Of a stretch of 64,000 bases of DNA, positions 26,197 through 34,512 are shown in pieces. The position numbers and the translations under genes are program-made. Source of the stretch: Chryseobacterium balustinum (GTDB lineage Bacteria; Bacteroidota; Bacteroidia; Flavobacteriales; Weeksellaceae); assembly GCF_900168205.1 (NCBI RefSeq), contig NZ_FUZE01000001.1, positions 248,001 through 312,000 on the forward strand, written 5' to 3'. Below the pieces are notes generated by a model. That model saw only the letters and a list, made by a program, of their open reading frames with translations, had not been told where the DNA came from and searched no databases. Position 1 is the stretch's first letter; every line of letters begins with the position of its first letter.

Positions 26197-27024
26197 TTAA
26201 TCTTTGATAATTTTCTCTGTTTTGCTTGTTCCGTCAGCAAATTCAACTTTAAGTAAGTAAGTTCCTTTTGTGAAAGAGCTAATATTAACTTTTTCAGAAC
26301 TTGTTTGTAGTAAAACTTTTCCTGAAAGATCAAGTACTGTAGAAGATTTTATCTTTTTATCAGTTTTGATGTTGATTTCTCCTTTTGTTGGGTTAGGATA
26401 AATGCTTGTTTTAGATTTTGAAACCTCCTTGGTAGAAAGGGTTCCTGCTAAAACCTGTACATCATCTATTGCAACGGCATCAGCATCAGTCGCAACATAG
26501 CGAAATCTTATTTGAACATTCGCTTGCCCAGTATATTGAGATAGATTTATTTGAACAGGAATTGCCTGATATGTATCTGTAGCATCATCGTCATCACCAT
26601 CATCTGACCAGCCTGCTTGATTATCTTCATTCCATAAATCAGTCCAAGTTGTTCCTCCGTTAGTTGAAATTTGTGCAACTAAATCCCCAGCGTCTTCACG
26701 AATCATATATACCCAACCAACCACTACTTTAAAGTTTAAAACCGGATTTGTTGCTCCAACTAAACTAAAAGAAGGAGTTATTAAATTAGCTGTATTAGAT
26801 TGTGTAAGGTAATCTATACCAGCAGACTTTGCTCCAGAAATAGTGAACCAAGTGGAAGTACTAACTGGAAGTGGAGTAGATTGCCAAGGTCTTGTAGCGG
26901 CAGTAGAGTTTATTGTCCATCCTGTTGGAGGGAATGTTGCTCCTTCAAAGCCTTCAGACAATAATACCTGGGCATTCATTGATAAACAAGATAAAATACC
27001 TAAAGAAAGTAGAATTTTTTTCAT
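26197..27024 (-). CDS. Type IX secretion substrate with choice-of-anchor J domain
   Basis: A 275-residue secreted protein with signal peptide MKKILLSLGILSCLSMNAQ. Residues 22-190 begin with the choice-of-anchor J/cleaved-adhesin motif LSEGFEGATFPPTGWT and include WTDLWNEDNQAGWSDDGDDDDATD, with acidic repeats that may bind calcium. The C-terminal 70 residues are a type A T9SS sorting domain: SIYPNPTKGEINI, a middle beta strand, and GTYLLKVEFADGTSKTEKIIKD at the end. It should pass through the Sec system and then the T9SS to the cell surface, where the domain is removed. Its ligand is unknown. Confidence 0.87.
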   Translation of the reverse strand: MKKILLSLGILSCLSMNAQVLLSEGFEGATFPPTGWTINSTAATRPWQSTPLPVSTSTWFTISGAKSAGIDYLTQSNTANLITPSFSLVGATNPVLNFKVVVGWVYMIREDAGDLVAQISTNGGTTWTDLWNEDNQAGWSDDGDDDDATDTYQAIPVQINLSQYTGQANVQIRFRYVATDADAVAIDDVQVLAGTLSTKEVSKSKTSIYPNPTKGEINIKTDKKIKSSTVLDLSGKVLLQTSSEKVNISSFTKGTYLLKVEFADGTSKTEKIIKD

Positions 27025-27093
27025 GAAAATTATTTTTTTTGCTAATTTAGTTAATATTATTACATGTAAATATGAAAACTTTAATAAATTACA

Positions 27094-28635
27094 CTAAGAA
27101 CTACAAGAAAGCATAGAGCATCCGGAAATATCGTCATAATTCGCAGGTTTTTTTACCGAAAATTCCGGAAAAATTTCTTCATAGGGATTTTCCAAAGCTT
27201 TTGTAAGTTTTTTTAACATTTCAGTTTTACCATTGGTGATTTCTTCGATACATTCAAAAAGAAGATAATTTCTGAGAAGAAATTTTGGATTTGATTTTTT
27301 CATTACATCTAAAGACTCTTCTTTTGAAATTGTATTGGCTTTTACTCGTTGGATATATTTTTGAATAAAATCTTCAAGCTTTTTTATTTTAGAATCGTCC
27401 AAGTATGTATAAGATATTTTCTGAAAATCTGTTTTGAAATCAGAAATACTTTCAACTTTTTCTAAAAGATTAAAAAATAGAATATAATCGAATTGAAGTT
27501 CATGCATCAAACCTTGCCAATTGATGAAAAAATCTTCATCCTCTTTTTTCAATTCATTAAAACCAAATTTTTCGCATAACATCTTGTCGTGAGCTTTCCA
27601 AAAATAACTGCCGTAAGAGTTTAGTGTTTCTTCTAAAAATTTTTCATCTTTTATCAATGGAAATATAGCGTTGGCGAGTTGCCAAAGATTCCATTGTGAG
27701 ATTTGCCCTTGTTTTCCGAAAGCATATCTTCTTCCGGGTAAATCTGTGGTATTGGGTGTGAAATTGAGGTCGTATTCATCCATCATCGAAAAAGGGCCGT
27801 AATCTATCGTTAATCCTAAAATTGACATGTTGTCAGTATTCATTACGCCATGTACAAAACCTACTCTAAACCATTCAACCATCAAATCGGCAGTTCTTGT
27901 GCATACCTCGCTAAAAAAATCTTTATATTTCTGTTCGCCTTCATCTGTGATATTTTTAAAATAATTTTTAATCGCAAAGTCAGTAAGGTTAATAAGTGTA
28001 TTAATTTCCTTTTGTGTAGATATTAATTCAAAATGACCAAAGCGGAGAAAACTTTCCGCAGTTCTTACAACGACCGCTCCCTTTTCTTCTTGAGGATTTC
28101 CGCTATACATTATATCACGCACTACATTTTCACCAGTAAGACTTAAGCTTAAAGCTCGGGTCGTAGGAACTCCTAAATGATACATGGCTTCACTCATCAG
28201 ATATTCACGAACAGAAGACCTTAAAACGGCTCTTCCGTCTGCGTGACGGGAATAGGGTGTTGCTCCGGCTCCTTTCCATTGAATTTCATTTTTTTGTCCT
28301 GTTTCATTGGTTATTTCACCAGCAAGTATAGTACGACCGTCGCCTAATTGACCTGCCCAGTTTCCGAACTGATGCCCTGCATAAGCGGTGGCGTAGGTTT
28401 TTATGTTTTCGGGTAAATTGGTGGCGGTTAAAAAGTCAACATCTTTTTCTTCTAATTTTCCCAATCCTATTTCTTCTGAAAGTTTTTCGTTAAAAATAAT
28501 CAGTTCAGGATTTTCAAATCCAACGGGTTCGACAGTTGAAAAAAGAACTTTAGGTGTAGTTCTTTGGATGGTATTTCCTGAGAAGTCTCCTGGGAAAATC
28601 TCTGTAAAAGGTTGGGTAATCTTGTCGATATTCAT
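27094..28635 (-). CDS. selO: Protein adenylyltransferase SelO (YdiU family)
   Basis: A 513-residue pseudokinase-fold enzyme that transfers AMP from ATP to protein hydroxyls, linked to redox homeostasis. Recognisable segments are YAGHQFGNWAGQLGDGR, ETGQKNEIQWKGAGATPYSRHADGRAVLRSS, GENVVRDIMYSGNP, FGHFEL, and HGVMNTDNMSILGLTIDYGPF with the metal-binding Asn/Asp. The protein ends in SMLSCSS: a C-terminal Cys takes the place held by selenocysteine in eukaryotic SelO. It is a single gene separated by a terminator from the PBP operon. Confidence 0.93.
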   Translation of the reverse strand: MNIDKITQPFTEIFPGDFSGNTIQRTTPKVLFSTVEPVGFENPELIIFNEKLSEEIGLGKLEEKDVDFLTATNLPENIKTYATAYAGHQFGNWAGQLGDGRTILAGEITNETGQKNEIQWKGAGATPYSRHADGRAVLRSSVREYLMSEAMYHLGVPTTRALSLSLTGENVVRDIMYSGNPQEEKGAVVVRTAESFLRFGHFELISTQKEINTLINLTDFAIKNYFKNITDEGEQKYKDFFSEVCTRTADLMVEWFRVGFVHGVMNTDNMSILGLTIDYGPFSMMDEYDLNFTPNTTDLPGRRYAFGKQGQISQWNLWQLANAIFPLIKDEKFLEETLNSYGSYFWKAHDKMLCEKFGFNELKKEDEDFFINWQGLMHELQFDYILFFNLLEKVESISDFKTDFQKISYTYLDDSKIKKLEDFIQKYIQRVKANTISKEESLDVMKKSNPKFLLRNYLLFECIEEITNGKTEMLKKLTKALENPYEEIFPEFSVKKPANYDDISGCSMLSCSS

Positions 28636-28665
28636 AGTTCAAAGATATTAAAAGAAGAAACAAAA

Positions 28666-28692
28666 AAGACCTTTCAATTATTGAAAGGTCTT
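28666..28692 (-). terminator. Terminator of the ricT-gldH-PBP1A operon
   Basis: A 12-bp stem, AAGACCTTTCAA with complement TTGAAAGGTCTT and a 3-base loop, followed on the minus strand by TTTTTTG. Confidence 0.8.
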
Positions 28693-28711
28693 ATGATAAT
28701 GATAAATAAGT

Positions 28712-31093
28712 TTATTTGTTAAAATCTACATCTTCACTGGTATTCAGATGTTCGTTTACATTTTCTTCTTTTTTACCAGGGGTATTTTTTTGTCCGTTGT
28801 CTGCGGGACGTGGGTTTTTTAAATCATCAATGGTTTGTAATCCTCCATCGTCACCGTATCCACCACCAAGCCCCTGAAGGTTGCTGCAGCCATCTTTCCA
28901 ATCAAGAGGTTTTATAAATTTATCGTCAGGTGATATTTTTAAACTTTTATCAGCCCATACTTTTTTCATAAATATTGCCCAGATTGGCAATGCCATTTTT
29001 GCTCCCTGACCTTCACCTGTTCCTAAGAAGTGAGTTGCTCTGTCTTCCCAGCCAACCCAAGCTCCTGTTGCTAATTTGGGAGTAATCCCCATAAACCAAC
29101 CGTCTGAGTTATTCTGAGTTGTTCCGGTTTTTGCAGCAATTTCAATGTTTTTGGATACTCCTCGTCTTCCCAATTCTCCTGAAGCTGTACCGTATTGTGC
29201 TACACCTTTCATCAATTCAATCATGGTATAGGCGTAATTAGGATTCATTACTTCTTTAGGTTCTGAGATTACTTCTTTTATAACTCTTCCGTTTACATCT
29301 TCAATTCTCCAAATCATTTCTGGTTTGTTGTAGTTTCCGTAATTGGCAAATGTGCTATATGCTCCTAGCATTTCGTAAATCGTAATATCAGATGTTCCTA
29401 AAGCCATTGGTAGACTTGTCGAAATTTCTTCAGTTACTCCTAAATCTCTTGCTGTCTGAATGACACTTTGAGTTCCTGTCATTTCTGCCAATCTCAATGC
29501 AACAGGGTTTTGAGAGTGAGCTAAAGCATCTTTTAAAGTTAGCATTCCTCCTCTTCCCGGAACGCTGTAGCTTCCTTTAGTGAAAGTAGCATTTGAAATT
29601 GTAGAACAAGGGTTTAGCCCCAATTTCATAATGGCAGTTGCATAAACAAATGGCTTAAAGGTAGATCCTACCTGTCTTTTTCCTTGTTTGATGTGGTCAT
29701 ATTGAAAATGCTGCCAATCGATTCCTCCAACCCAAGCTTTAATTTCGCCTGTTCCTGGAACCATAGACATTAAACCTGCCTGTGCAATTTGTTTGTGCCA
29801 TCTGATAGAATCCCAAGGGCTCATTTCTACTTCTTCTTCACCTGCCCAAGTAAATCTAGACATTTTTATAGGCTTGTGGAATTCCATCATAATAGAATCT
29901 TCAGAAACTCCGGCTCTGCTCAATTGTTTGTAACGACCAGTTCTTTTTACAGCCTGCATCATTATTTTATTTACCTGTTGGTCATTAAGATAATAGAATG
30001 GTCTACTTTTTCTACCTCTTTGTTCTGCATCAAACCTTTTTTGAAGGTCCGTTAAATGTTCTTTAATTGATTCTTCGGCGTATTTCTGCATTTTAGAATC
30101 CAGGGTTACATATATTTTTAAACCGTCTTTGAAGAGGTTTAAAGGTTTTCCTGTTTCTTTTTCGTAGTCTTTAAGATAAGTATCTATTTCCTTTTTTAAA
30201 TAAAACTTATAGTAAGCAGAATAATCATCTGTGATATTTTTTATAGGACGGTAATCTGTCGTTATAGGGGTTTCAACTGCTTTGTCGTGAGTTGCTTTAT
30301 CTACATACCCTGTTTCAAGCATTTGGTCTAATACGACATCTCTTCTTCTTTTTGCTCGCTCAGGATTTCTTAAAGGATTATTTGCAATCGGCGCTTCAAG
30401 CATTGATACAAATACAGCTGCTTCCGGAAGTGTTAATTGCGATGTAGATTTATTAAAATAAATTTTAGACGCCATCTCAACTCCGTTTGCGTTGTAAGTG
30501 AAATCAAACTTGTTAAAATACAAAGTGATGATTTCTTCTTTGGTGTATCTTTTTTCTAAGCTTACCGCAACGACCCATTCTTTAAGCTTTTGAACGGCTC
30601 TTTTTACAGGGTTTTTTGAAGGCTCTTTAGTGAATAAAAGTTTTGCCAACTGTTGTGTAATCGTAGAACCTCCACCTCGGTCTCCACCATATCTTACGGC
30701 TCTCAAAATTGATTTCAAGTCAATACCCGAATGTTCTTTAAAACGCTCATCTTCTTTTGCTTGAAGTGCGTATATTAAGTAAGGAGGTAAGTCTTTGTAT
30801 TGAATAGGCTGAGTTTTTTCTTTCTCAAATTTTCCTAAAAGAACTCCGTCTGAAGAGTAAATTTGTGAGGCTACATAGATGTCAGGATTTTCAAGTTCTT
30901 TTACATCAGGCATTTCGCCAAGAAAGCCCTGGGAAACTGCAAAGAAAAGTCCTGAAATACCTAAAACTACTGCAATAAACCCAATCCAGATGAATTTTAC
31001 CCATCTTTTCCAGGCAGAATTTTTAGTACCTTTTTTAGGAGGAAGCGGGAACGTTTTTCCTTTGCTTCCTTTATTTTGTTTGTTTTCTTCCAT
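28712..31093 (-). CDS. Penicillin-binding protein 1A (bifunctional transglycosylase/transpeptidase)
   Basis: A 793-residue class A PBP. A cytoplasmic tail and one membrane segment (about residues 31-52) are followed by the GT51 transglycosylase domain with EDERFKEHSGID (catalytic Glu) and GGSTITQQLAKLLF. The transpeptidase domain follows with the serine motif GSTFKPF, SQN and KTGTTQNNSDGW. The C-terminus is an Asn/Glu/Lys-rich low-complexity tail. It polymerises and cross-links peptidoglycan from lipid II. It is third in an operon after ricT and gldH, with a 6-base gap after gldH. Confidence 0.95.
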   Translation of the reverse strand: MEENKQNKGSKGKTFPLPPKKGTKNSAWKRWVKFIWIGFIAVVLGISGLFFAVSQGFLGEMPDVKELENPDIYVASQIYSSDGVLLGKFEKEKTQPIQYKDLPPYLIYALQAKEDERFKEHSGIDLKSILRAVRYGGDRGGGSTITQQLAKLLFTKEPSKNPVKRAVQKLKEWVVAVSLEKRYTKEEIITLYFNKFDFTYNANGVEMASKIYFNKSTSQLTLPEAAVFVSMLEAPIANNPLRNPERAKRRRDVVLDQMLETGYVDKATHDKAVETPITTDYRPIKNITDDYSAYYKFYLKKEIDTYLKDYEKETGKPLNLFKDGLKIYVTLDSKMQKYAEESIKEHLTDLQKRFDAEQRGRKSRPFYYLNDQQVNKIMMQAVKRTGRYKQLSRAGVSEDSIMMEFHKPIKMSRFTWAGEEEVEMSPWDSIRWHKQIAQAGLMSMVPGTGEIKAWVGGIDWQHFQYDHIKQGKRQVGSTFKPFVYATAIMKLGLNPCSTISNATFTKGSYSVPGRGGMLTLKDALAHSQNPVALRLAEMTGTQSVIQTARDLGVTEEISTSLPMALGTSDITIYEMLGAYSTFANYGNYNKPEMIWRIEDVNGRVIKEVISEPKEVMNPNYAYTMIELMKGVAQYGTASGELGRRGVSKNIEIAAKTGTTQNNSDGWFMGITPKLATGAWVGWEDRATHFLGTGEGQGAKMALPIWAIFMKKVWADKSLKISPDDKFIKPLDWKDGCSNLQGLGGGYGDDGGLQTIDDLKNPRPADNGQKNTPGKKEENVNEHLNTSEDVDFNK

Positions 31094-31099
31094 GTATAA

Positions 31100-31561
31100 T
31101 TACGGTTTAGCCGTTTCTACTTTTATACCTAAGTCTTCAATCCCCGGAAGATTATCGTTTCTCATTGCTTGAGCAACAGAAATTTCATAATTACCTTTTT
31201 CCGGGAATCTGTAATTCAGTTTATACTGAAATAAAGTTTCCTTCGTTTCTCCAAATCCTGTTCCAAGCCATTCGCCATTTGGTTTAGCTAAAATATAGTT
31301 CAGCGTATCAATTTGCTTGGCTTTGGTTTTCGGATGGGTAAGATTTACAATAAATCTAATATTGCTGTAAGGATATTCATTATTGTTTCTTACAACAAAT
31401 ATAAGATTTTTAGGATTTTGCGGATCCGAAATTTCAAGATTAAATTTTTGTTCGGTCTTCTTATTCCATTTATTATCAATGTTATTCATAATAACGTCTT
31501 CTCCGGAAGCATTACAGCTCACCAAAAAAATAAGGAGAAAAAGCCCTGAAATTTTATGCAT
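31100..31561 (-). CDS. gldH: Gliding motility lipoprotein GldH
   Basis: A 153-residue lipoprotein with lipobox FLVSC (Cys16). The mature protein resembles GldH: IDNKWNKKTEQKFNLEISDP near the start, NNNEYPYSNIRFIVNLTHP and the Pro-Gly-rich end. GldH is one of the periplasmic or inner-membrane lipoproteins needed for gliding in Flavobacterium and is widely kept in non-gliding Chryseobacterium relatives. It overlaps the end of ricT by 8 bases and lies 6 bases before the PBP1A gene, an order seen in other Flavobacteriia. Confidence 0.9.
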   Translation of the reverse strand: MHKISGLFLLIFLVSCNASGEDVIMNNIDNKWNKKTEQKFNLEISDPQNPKNLIFVVRNNNEYPYSNIRFIVNLTHPKTKAKQIDTLNYILAKPNGEWLGTGFGETKETLFQYKLNYRFPEKGNYEISVAQAMRNDNLPGIEDLGIKVETAKP

Positions 31562-32987
31562 TATTATCTTTTTTTGGAGGAAATTTCTTTTTAAACTTCT
31601 TTTTGGGTGGTTGATTCTGAGGTTTTGCCTCAGCGTCGTTATTTACAGTATTTACAGTTTCCGATTTTTCTATTGGCGGTCTCTGTTGCTGTAGTTTTTG
31701 AGGCCTTTGATTGTTATTTTGATTAGATCTCACCGGTTTTTCAGGGCGTGGTTGACGTTCCTGTCTTTCTGGTCTTTCACCTCTATCGTTTCTCTCAGGT
31801 TTCTCGTCGCTGTTCTCTGGTCTAGGTTTTCTAGGTCCCTGATTTTGATTGTTGTTTGGTCTGCTTTGTCCTTGATTCCTGTTTTTGTTAGAACCTCTGT
31901 TCTTTTTCTCAAAACGATCCACACTATTTTCCTGAATTAGATCTACTGTTTTCACAGAAATTTCCGGTTGTTTTAAATCTTCGAGAGGTAACGTTCTTTC
32001 GCCTCTTTTATTTTGCGAAATCATTTTTTTTACCAAATCAACGTCGAAATCATACCATGCCATTGAGCTGTCTACATACGCAAACCACATTTTCTTTTTG
32101 AAAACATCAATTTTTATACAAAATGCTCTTCCTTTTTCGGTATCAATCATTGTTGAAGAAGAAGGGAAGTGGCTTAATGCATCAAGATAACTGTCTAGTT
32201 CATAGTTTAGACAACATTTAAGCTTACCACACTGTCCTGCTAGTTTTTGAGGGTTGATACTCAATTGCTGATATCTTGCAACGTTGGTATTTACCGATCT
32301 GAAATCTGTTAGCCAAGTTGAGCAGCACAGCTCTCTTCCGCAAGATCCAATTCCGCCTACTTTTGCAGCTTCTTGTCTGAAACCGATTTGTTTCATATCG
32401 ATTTTTGTACGGAAAGCTCCTGCAAATTCTTTAATCAACATTCTGAAATCCACTCTGTTATCAGCAGTGTAATAGAATGTTACTTTAGAAGAGTCGCCTT
32501 GATATTCCACATCAGTGATCTTCATCTCAAGACCAATTCTGTGCGAAATTTTTCGGGCTTCAATTTTTATATTTTCCTCTTTTTTTCGGGCTTCCTGCCA
32601 GACTTCAATGTCTTTTTGGTTGGCTTGCCTGTATATTTTAAGTGGGTTTTCTTCAGAAGCTCTTTTTTTCTTCATCTGAATTTTCACTAATTCTCCCGTG
32701 AGGCTTACTACGCCTACATCGTGTCCCGGACTAGATTCTACTGTTACAACGCTACCTATATGTAAAGGAATATTATTTACATTTTTATAAAATAATTTTC
32801 TGTCATTTTTAAATCTAACTTCAACAAAATCACACCTGTTTGATGCAGGATTTTGTACGTTAGACAGCCAATCGAAAACACTTAATTTATAACTATTACC
32901 GCAGGTATTTACACTTTCACAGCCATTCGCAGATTTTGTTCCGCAAGAATGTGCAGAATCGCCAGATGTTTTACATCCACAACTCAT
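31554..32987 (-). CDS. ricT: PSP1 domain protein RicT (YaaT-like)
   Basis: A 477-residue cytoplasmic protein. A Cys-rich N-terminus (MSCGCKTSGDSAHSC... with seven Cys in about 30 residues) precedes the PSP1 domain (about 45-280). That domain contains CGRELCCSTWLTDFRSV and AGQCGKLKCCLNYELD, the cysteines that in RicT of Bacillus bind an Fe-S cluster in the RicAFT complex affecting RNA maturation and development. The last 150 residues are a low-complexity tail rich in Asn, Gln, Arg and Pro, ending in Lys repeats, likely disordered and perhaps RNA-binding. First gene of the operon. Confidence 0.88.
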   Translation of the reverse strand: MSCGCKTSGDSAHSCGTKSANGCESVNTCGNSYKLSVFDWLSNVQNPASNRCDFVEVRFKNDRKLFYKNVNNIPLHIGSVVTVESSPGHDVGVVSLTGELVKIQMKKKRASEENPLKIYRQANQKDIEVWQEARKKEENIKIEARKISHRIGLEMKITDVEYQGDSSKVTFYYTADNRVDFRMLIKEFAGAFRTKIDMKQIGFRQEAAKVGGIGSCGRELCCSTWLTDFRSVNTNVARYQQLSINPQKLAGQCGKLKCCLNYELDSYLDALSHFPSSSTMIDTEKGRAFCIKIDVFKKKMWFAYVDSSMAWYDFDVDLVKKMISQNKRGERTLPLEDLKQPEISVKTVDLIQENSVDRFEKKNRGSNKNRNQGQSRPNNNQNQGPRKPRPENSDEKPERNDRGERPERQERQPRPEKPVRSNQNNNQRPQKLQQQRPPIEKSETVNTVNNDAEAKPQNQPPKKKFKKKFPPKKDNNA

Positions 32988-33008
32988 ATTATAATTTGTT
33001 TAATCTTG

Positions 33009-33037
33009 CAAATTTATTGATTTTTATCTTTATACAA
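33009..33037 (-). promoter_or_regulatory. Promoter of the ricT-gldH-PBP1A operon
   Basis: TTG (complement of 33035-33037), an 18-base spacer and TAAATTTG (33009-33016) on the minus strand, 21 bases before the ricT ATG. Confidence 0.65.
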
Positions 33038-33237
33038 TTCCAAATGTACTAAATATTAATTTTTGAAAATGTTTAATATTAAACATGGTGAAAATTGACT
33101 CTTACGTTTTTGTATAAAACTGTGTTTTTGAGTGTTTTATTTTAATTTATGGATAAGATATTATTTTAAACATAGTTTTCTTTTGCTTGTTAGTTTAAAA
33201 TGTTGGGATTTATTAACAGGTGTATTCAAAATAATTT

Positions 33238-33245
33238 TATATTTG
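33238..33245 (+). promoter_or_regulatory. Putative -7 box (TATATTTG) of the FadL-like gene
   Basis: TATATTTG matches TAnnTTTG and lies 19 bases before the ATG at 33265. Confidence 0.45.
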
Positions 33246-33264
33246 GGTTATATAATAATAGTCT

Positions 33265-34503
33265 ATGAAAAAAATATTAATATCAACTGCTTTATTGGCT
33301 GGGGTTTTATCTTATGCGGGAGGCTTTAGAGTTTCTTTGCAAGGGGTAAAACAATTGGCAATGGCGCACACCAGTGCCCATGCTGAAGATGCGAGTGTTG
33401 CATTCTTTAATCCGGCAGGTATGTCATTCATTCCTTCTAAGCTAAGTATTGTTGCGGGAGGATTTGGAGCAAGTAATAAGGTTACTTTTCAGAATTTAAA
33501 TACTTTATCGAGCACAGAGACTGATAATCCTCTAGGGACACCAATTTATGCGGCGATAGCTTATAAGCCGATTGATAAATTGTCGATTGGTTTTAGCTTT
33601 TCTACCCCTTTTGGAAGTACAATTCAATATCCTTACGATTGGGAAGGAAGAGAAATGGTACAAAAACTTGAGCTAAAAAGTTTTTATTTCCAGCCTATGG
33701 TTTCTGTGAAAATGGCTGACTGGGTGTCATTCGGGGCTAGCTATATTTACGCAAGAGGATCTGTAAACTGGGATAAAGCGGTAACTCAATTTGGAGGAAC
33801 GGTTAATATTAATGACGAAAAAGCAAGCGGTCATGGTTTTGGTTTTGGTTTCTATTTCAGACCCGATCCAAAACTTGATGTGAGTATTGCATATCGTTCG
33901 CCGGTTGACATGAAAGCTAAAAAGGGGACTGCTACTTTTGTAGCTCCTGCACAGAATACTGTTAATTCACTTTTAGGGTTAAATGGAGCTGGGCAAGACA
34001 GTTTTACGGCAACCTTGCCACTTGTAGAAGAATATACAATTGGTTTAACGTATAAGGTAACTCCAAAATGGTTGATCTCTGCAGATTTTAATTATCATGG
34101 TTGGGAAAGATACAGCAAGCTAACTTTAGATTTTGCTAATGCTCCAATTGGAAACCAAGCCGATCCTACGATATTGGTGGCTCCAAAGAATTTTAGAAAT
34201 TCAAAAACAGTAAGATTGGGAACTCAATATGCATTCACGAATATGATTTATGGTCGTTTAGGTGCTTATTACGATGAGTCTCCTTATTCTGATGATAACT
34301 TCATTCCGGAAACCCCTTCATTTGATTCTTTTGTATTAACAGGAGGTGTAGGGTTTAAACTTAAAAAATTCGGAGTAGACGTTGCAGGTGGTTATGCGAT
34401 GCCGCAAAGCAGAGATGTGAAAAATAATTACCTAGGTTTCTATGGTCAGGCAAAGGCTAAAGCATTTTATTTTGGTCTAGGTTTATCTTATAATGCTTTT
34501 TAA
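33265..34503 (+). CDS. FadL/OmpP1-type outer membrane transport protein
   Basis: A 412-residue outer-membrane beta-barrel. The signal peptide ends near LSYAGG, and the mature N-terminus GGFRVSLQGVKQLAMAHTSAHAEDASVAFFNPAGM is the FadL hallmark (the plug helix with NPAGM). Alternating barrel strands follow to the last strand, FYFGLGLSYNAF, ending in Phe as outer-membrane proteins do. FadL proteins bring long-chain fatty acids or other hydrophobic compounds across the outer membrane. A GDSL-type lipoprotein gene follows 9 bases downstream, so a lipase plus importer pair is plausible. Confidence 0.9.
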   Translation: MKKILISTALLAGVLSYAGGFRVSLQGVKQLAMAHTSAHAEDASVAFFNPAGMSFIPSKLSIVAGGFGASNKVTFQNLNTLSSTETDNPLGTPIYAAIAYKPIDKLSIGFSFSTPFGSTIQYPYDWEGREMVQKLELKSFYFQPMVSVKMADWVSFGASYIYARGSVNWDKAVTQFGGTVNINDEKASGHGFGFGFYFRPDPKLDVSIAYRSPVDMKAKKGTATFVAPAQNTVNSLLGLNGAGQDSFTATLPLVEEYTIGLTYKVTPKWLISADFNYHGWERYSKLTLDFANAPIGNQADPTILVAPKNFRNSKTVRLGTQYAFTNMIYGRLGAYYDESPYSDDNFIPETPSFDSFVLTGGVGFKLKKFGVDVAGGYAMPQSRDVKNNYLGFYGQAKAKAFYFGLGLSYNAF

Positions 34504-34512
34504 TTTTAAATT

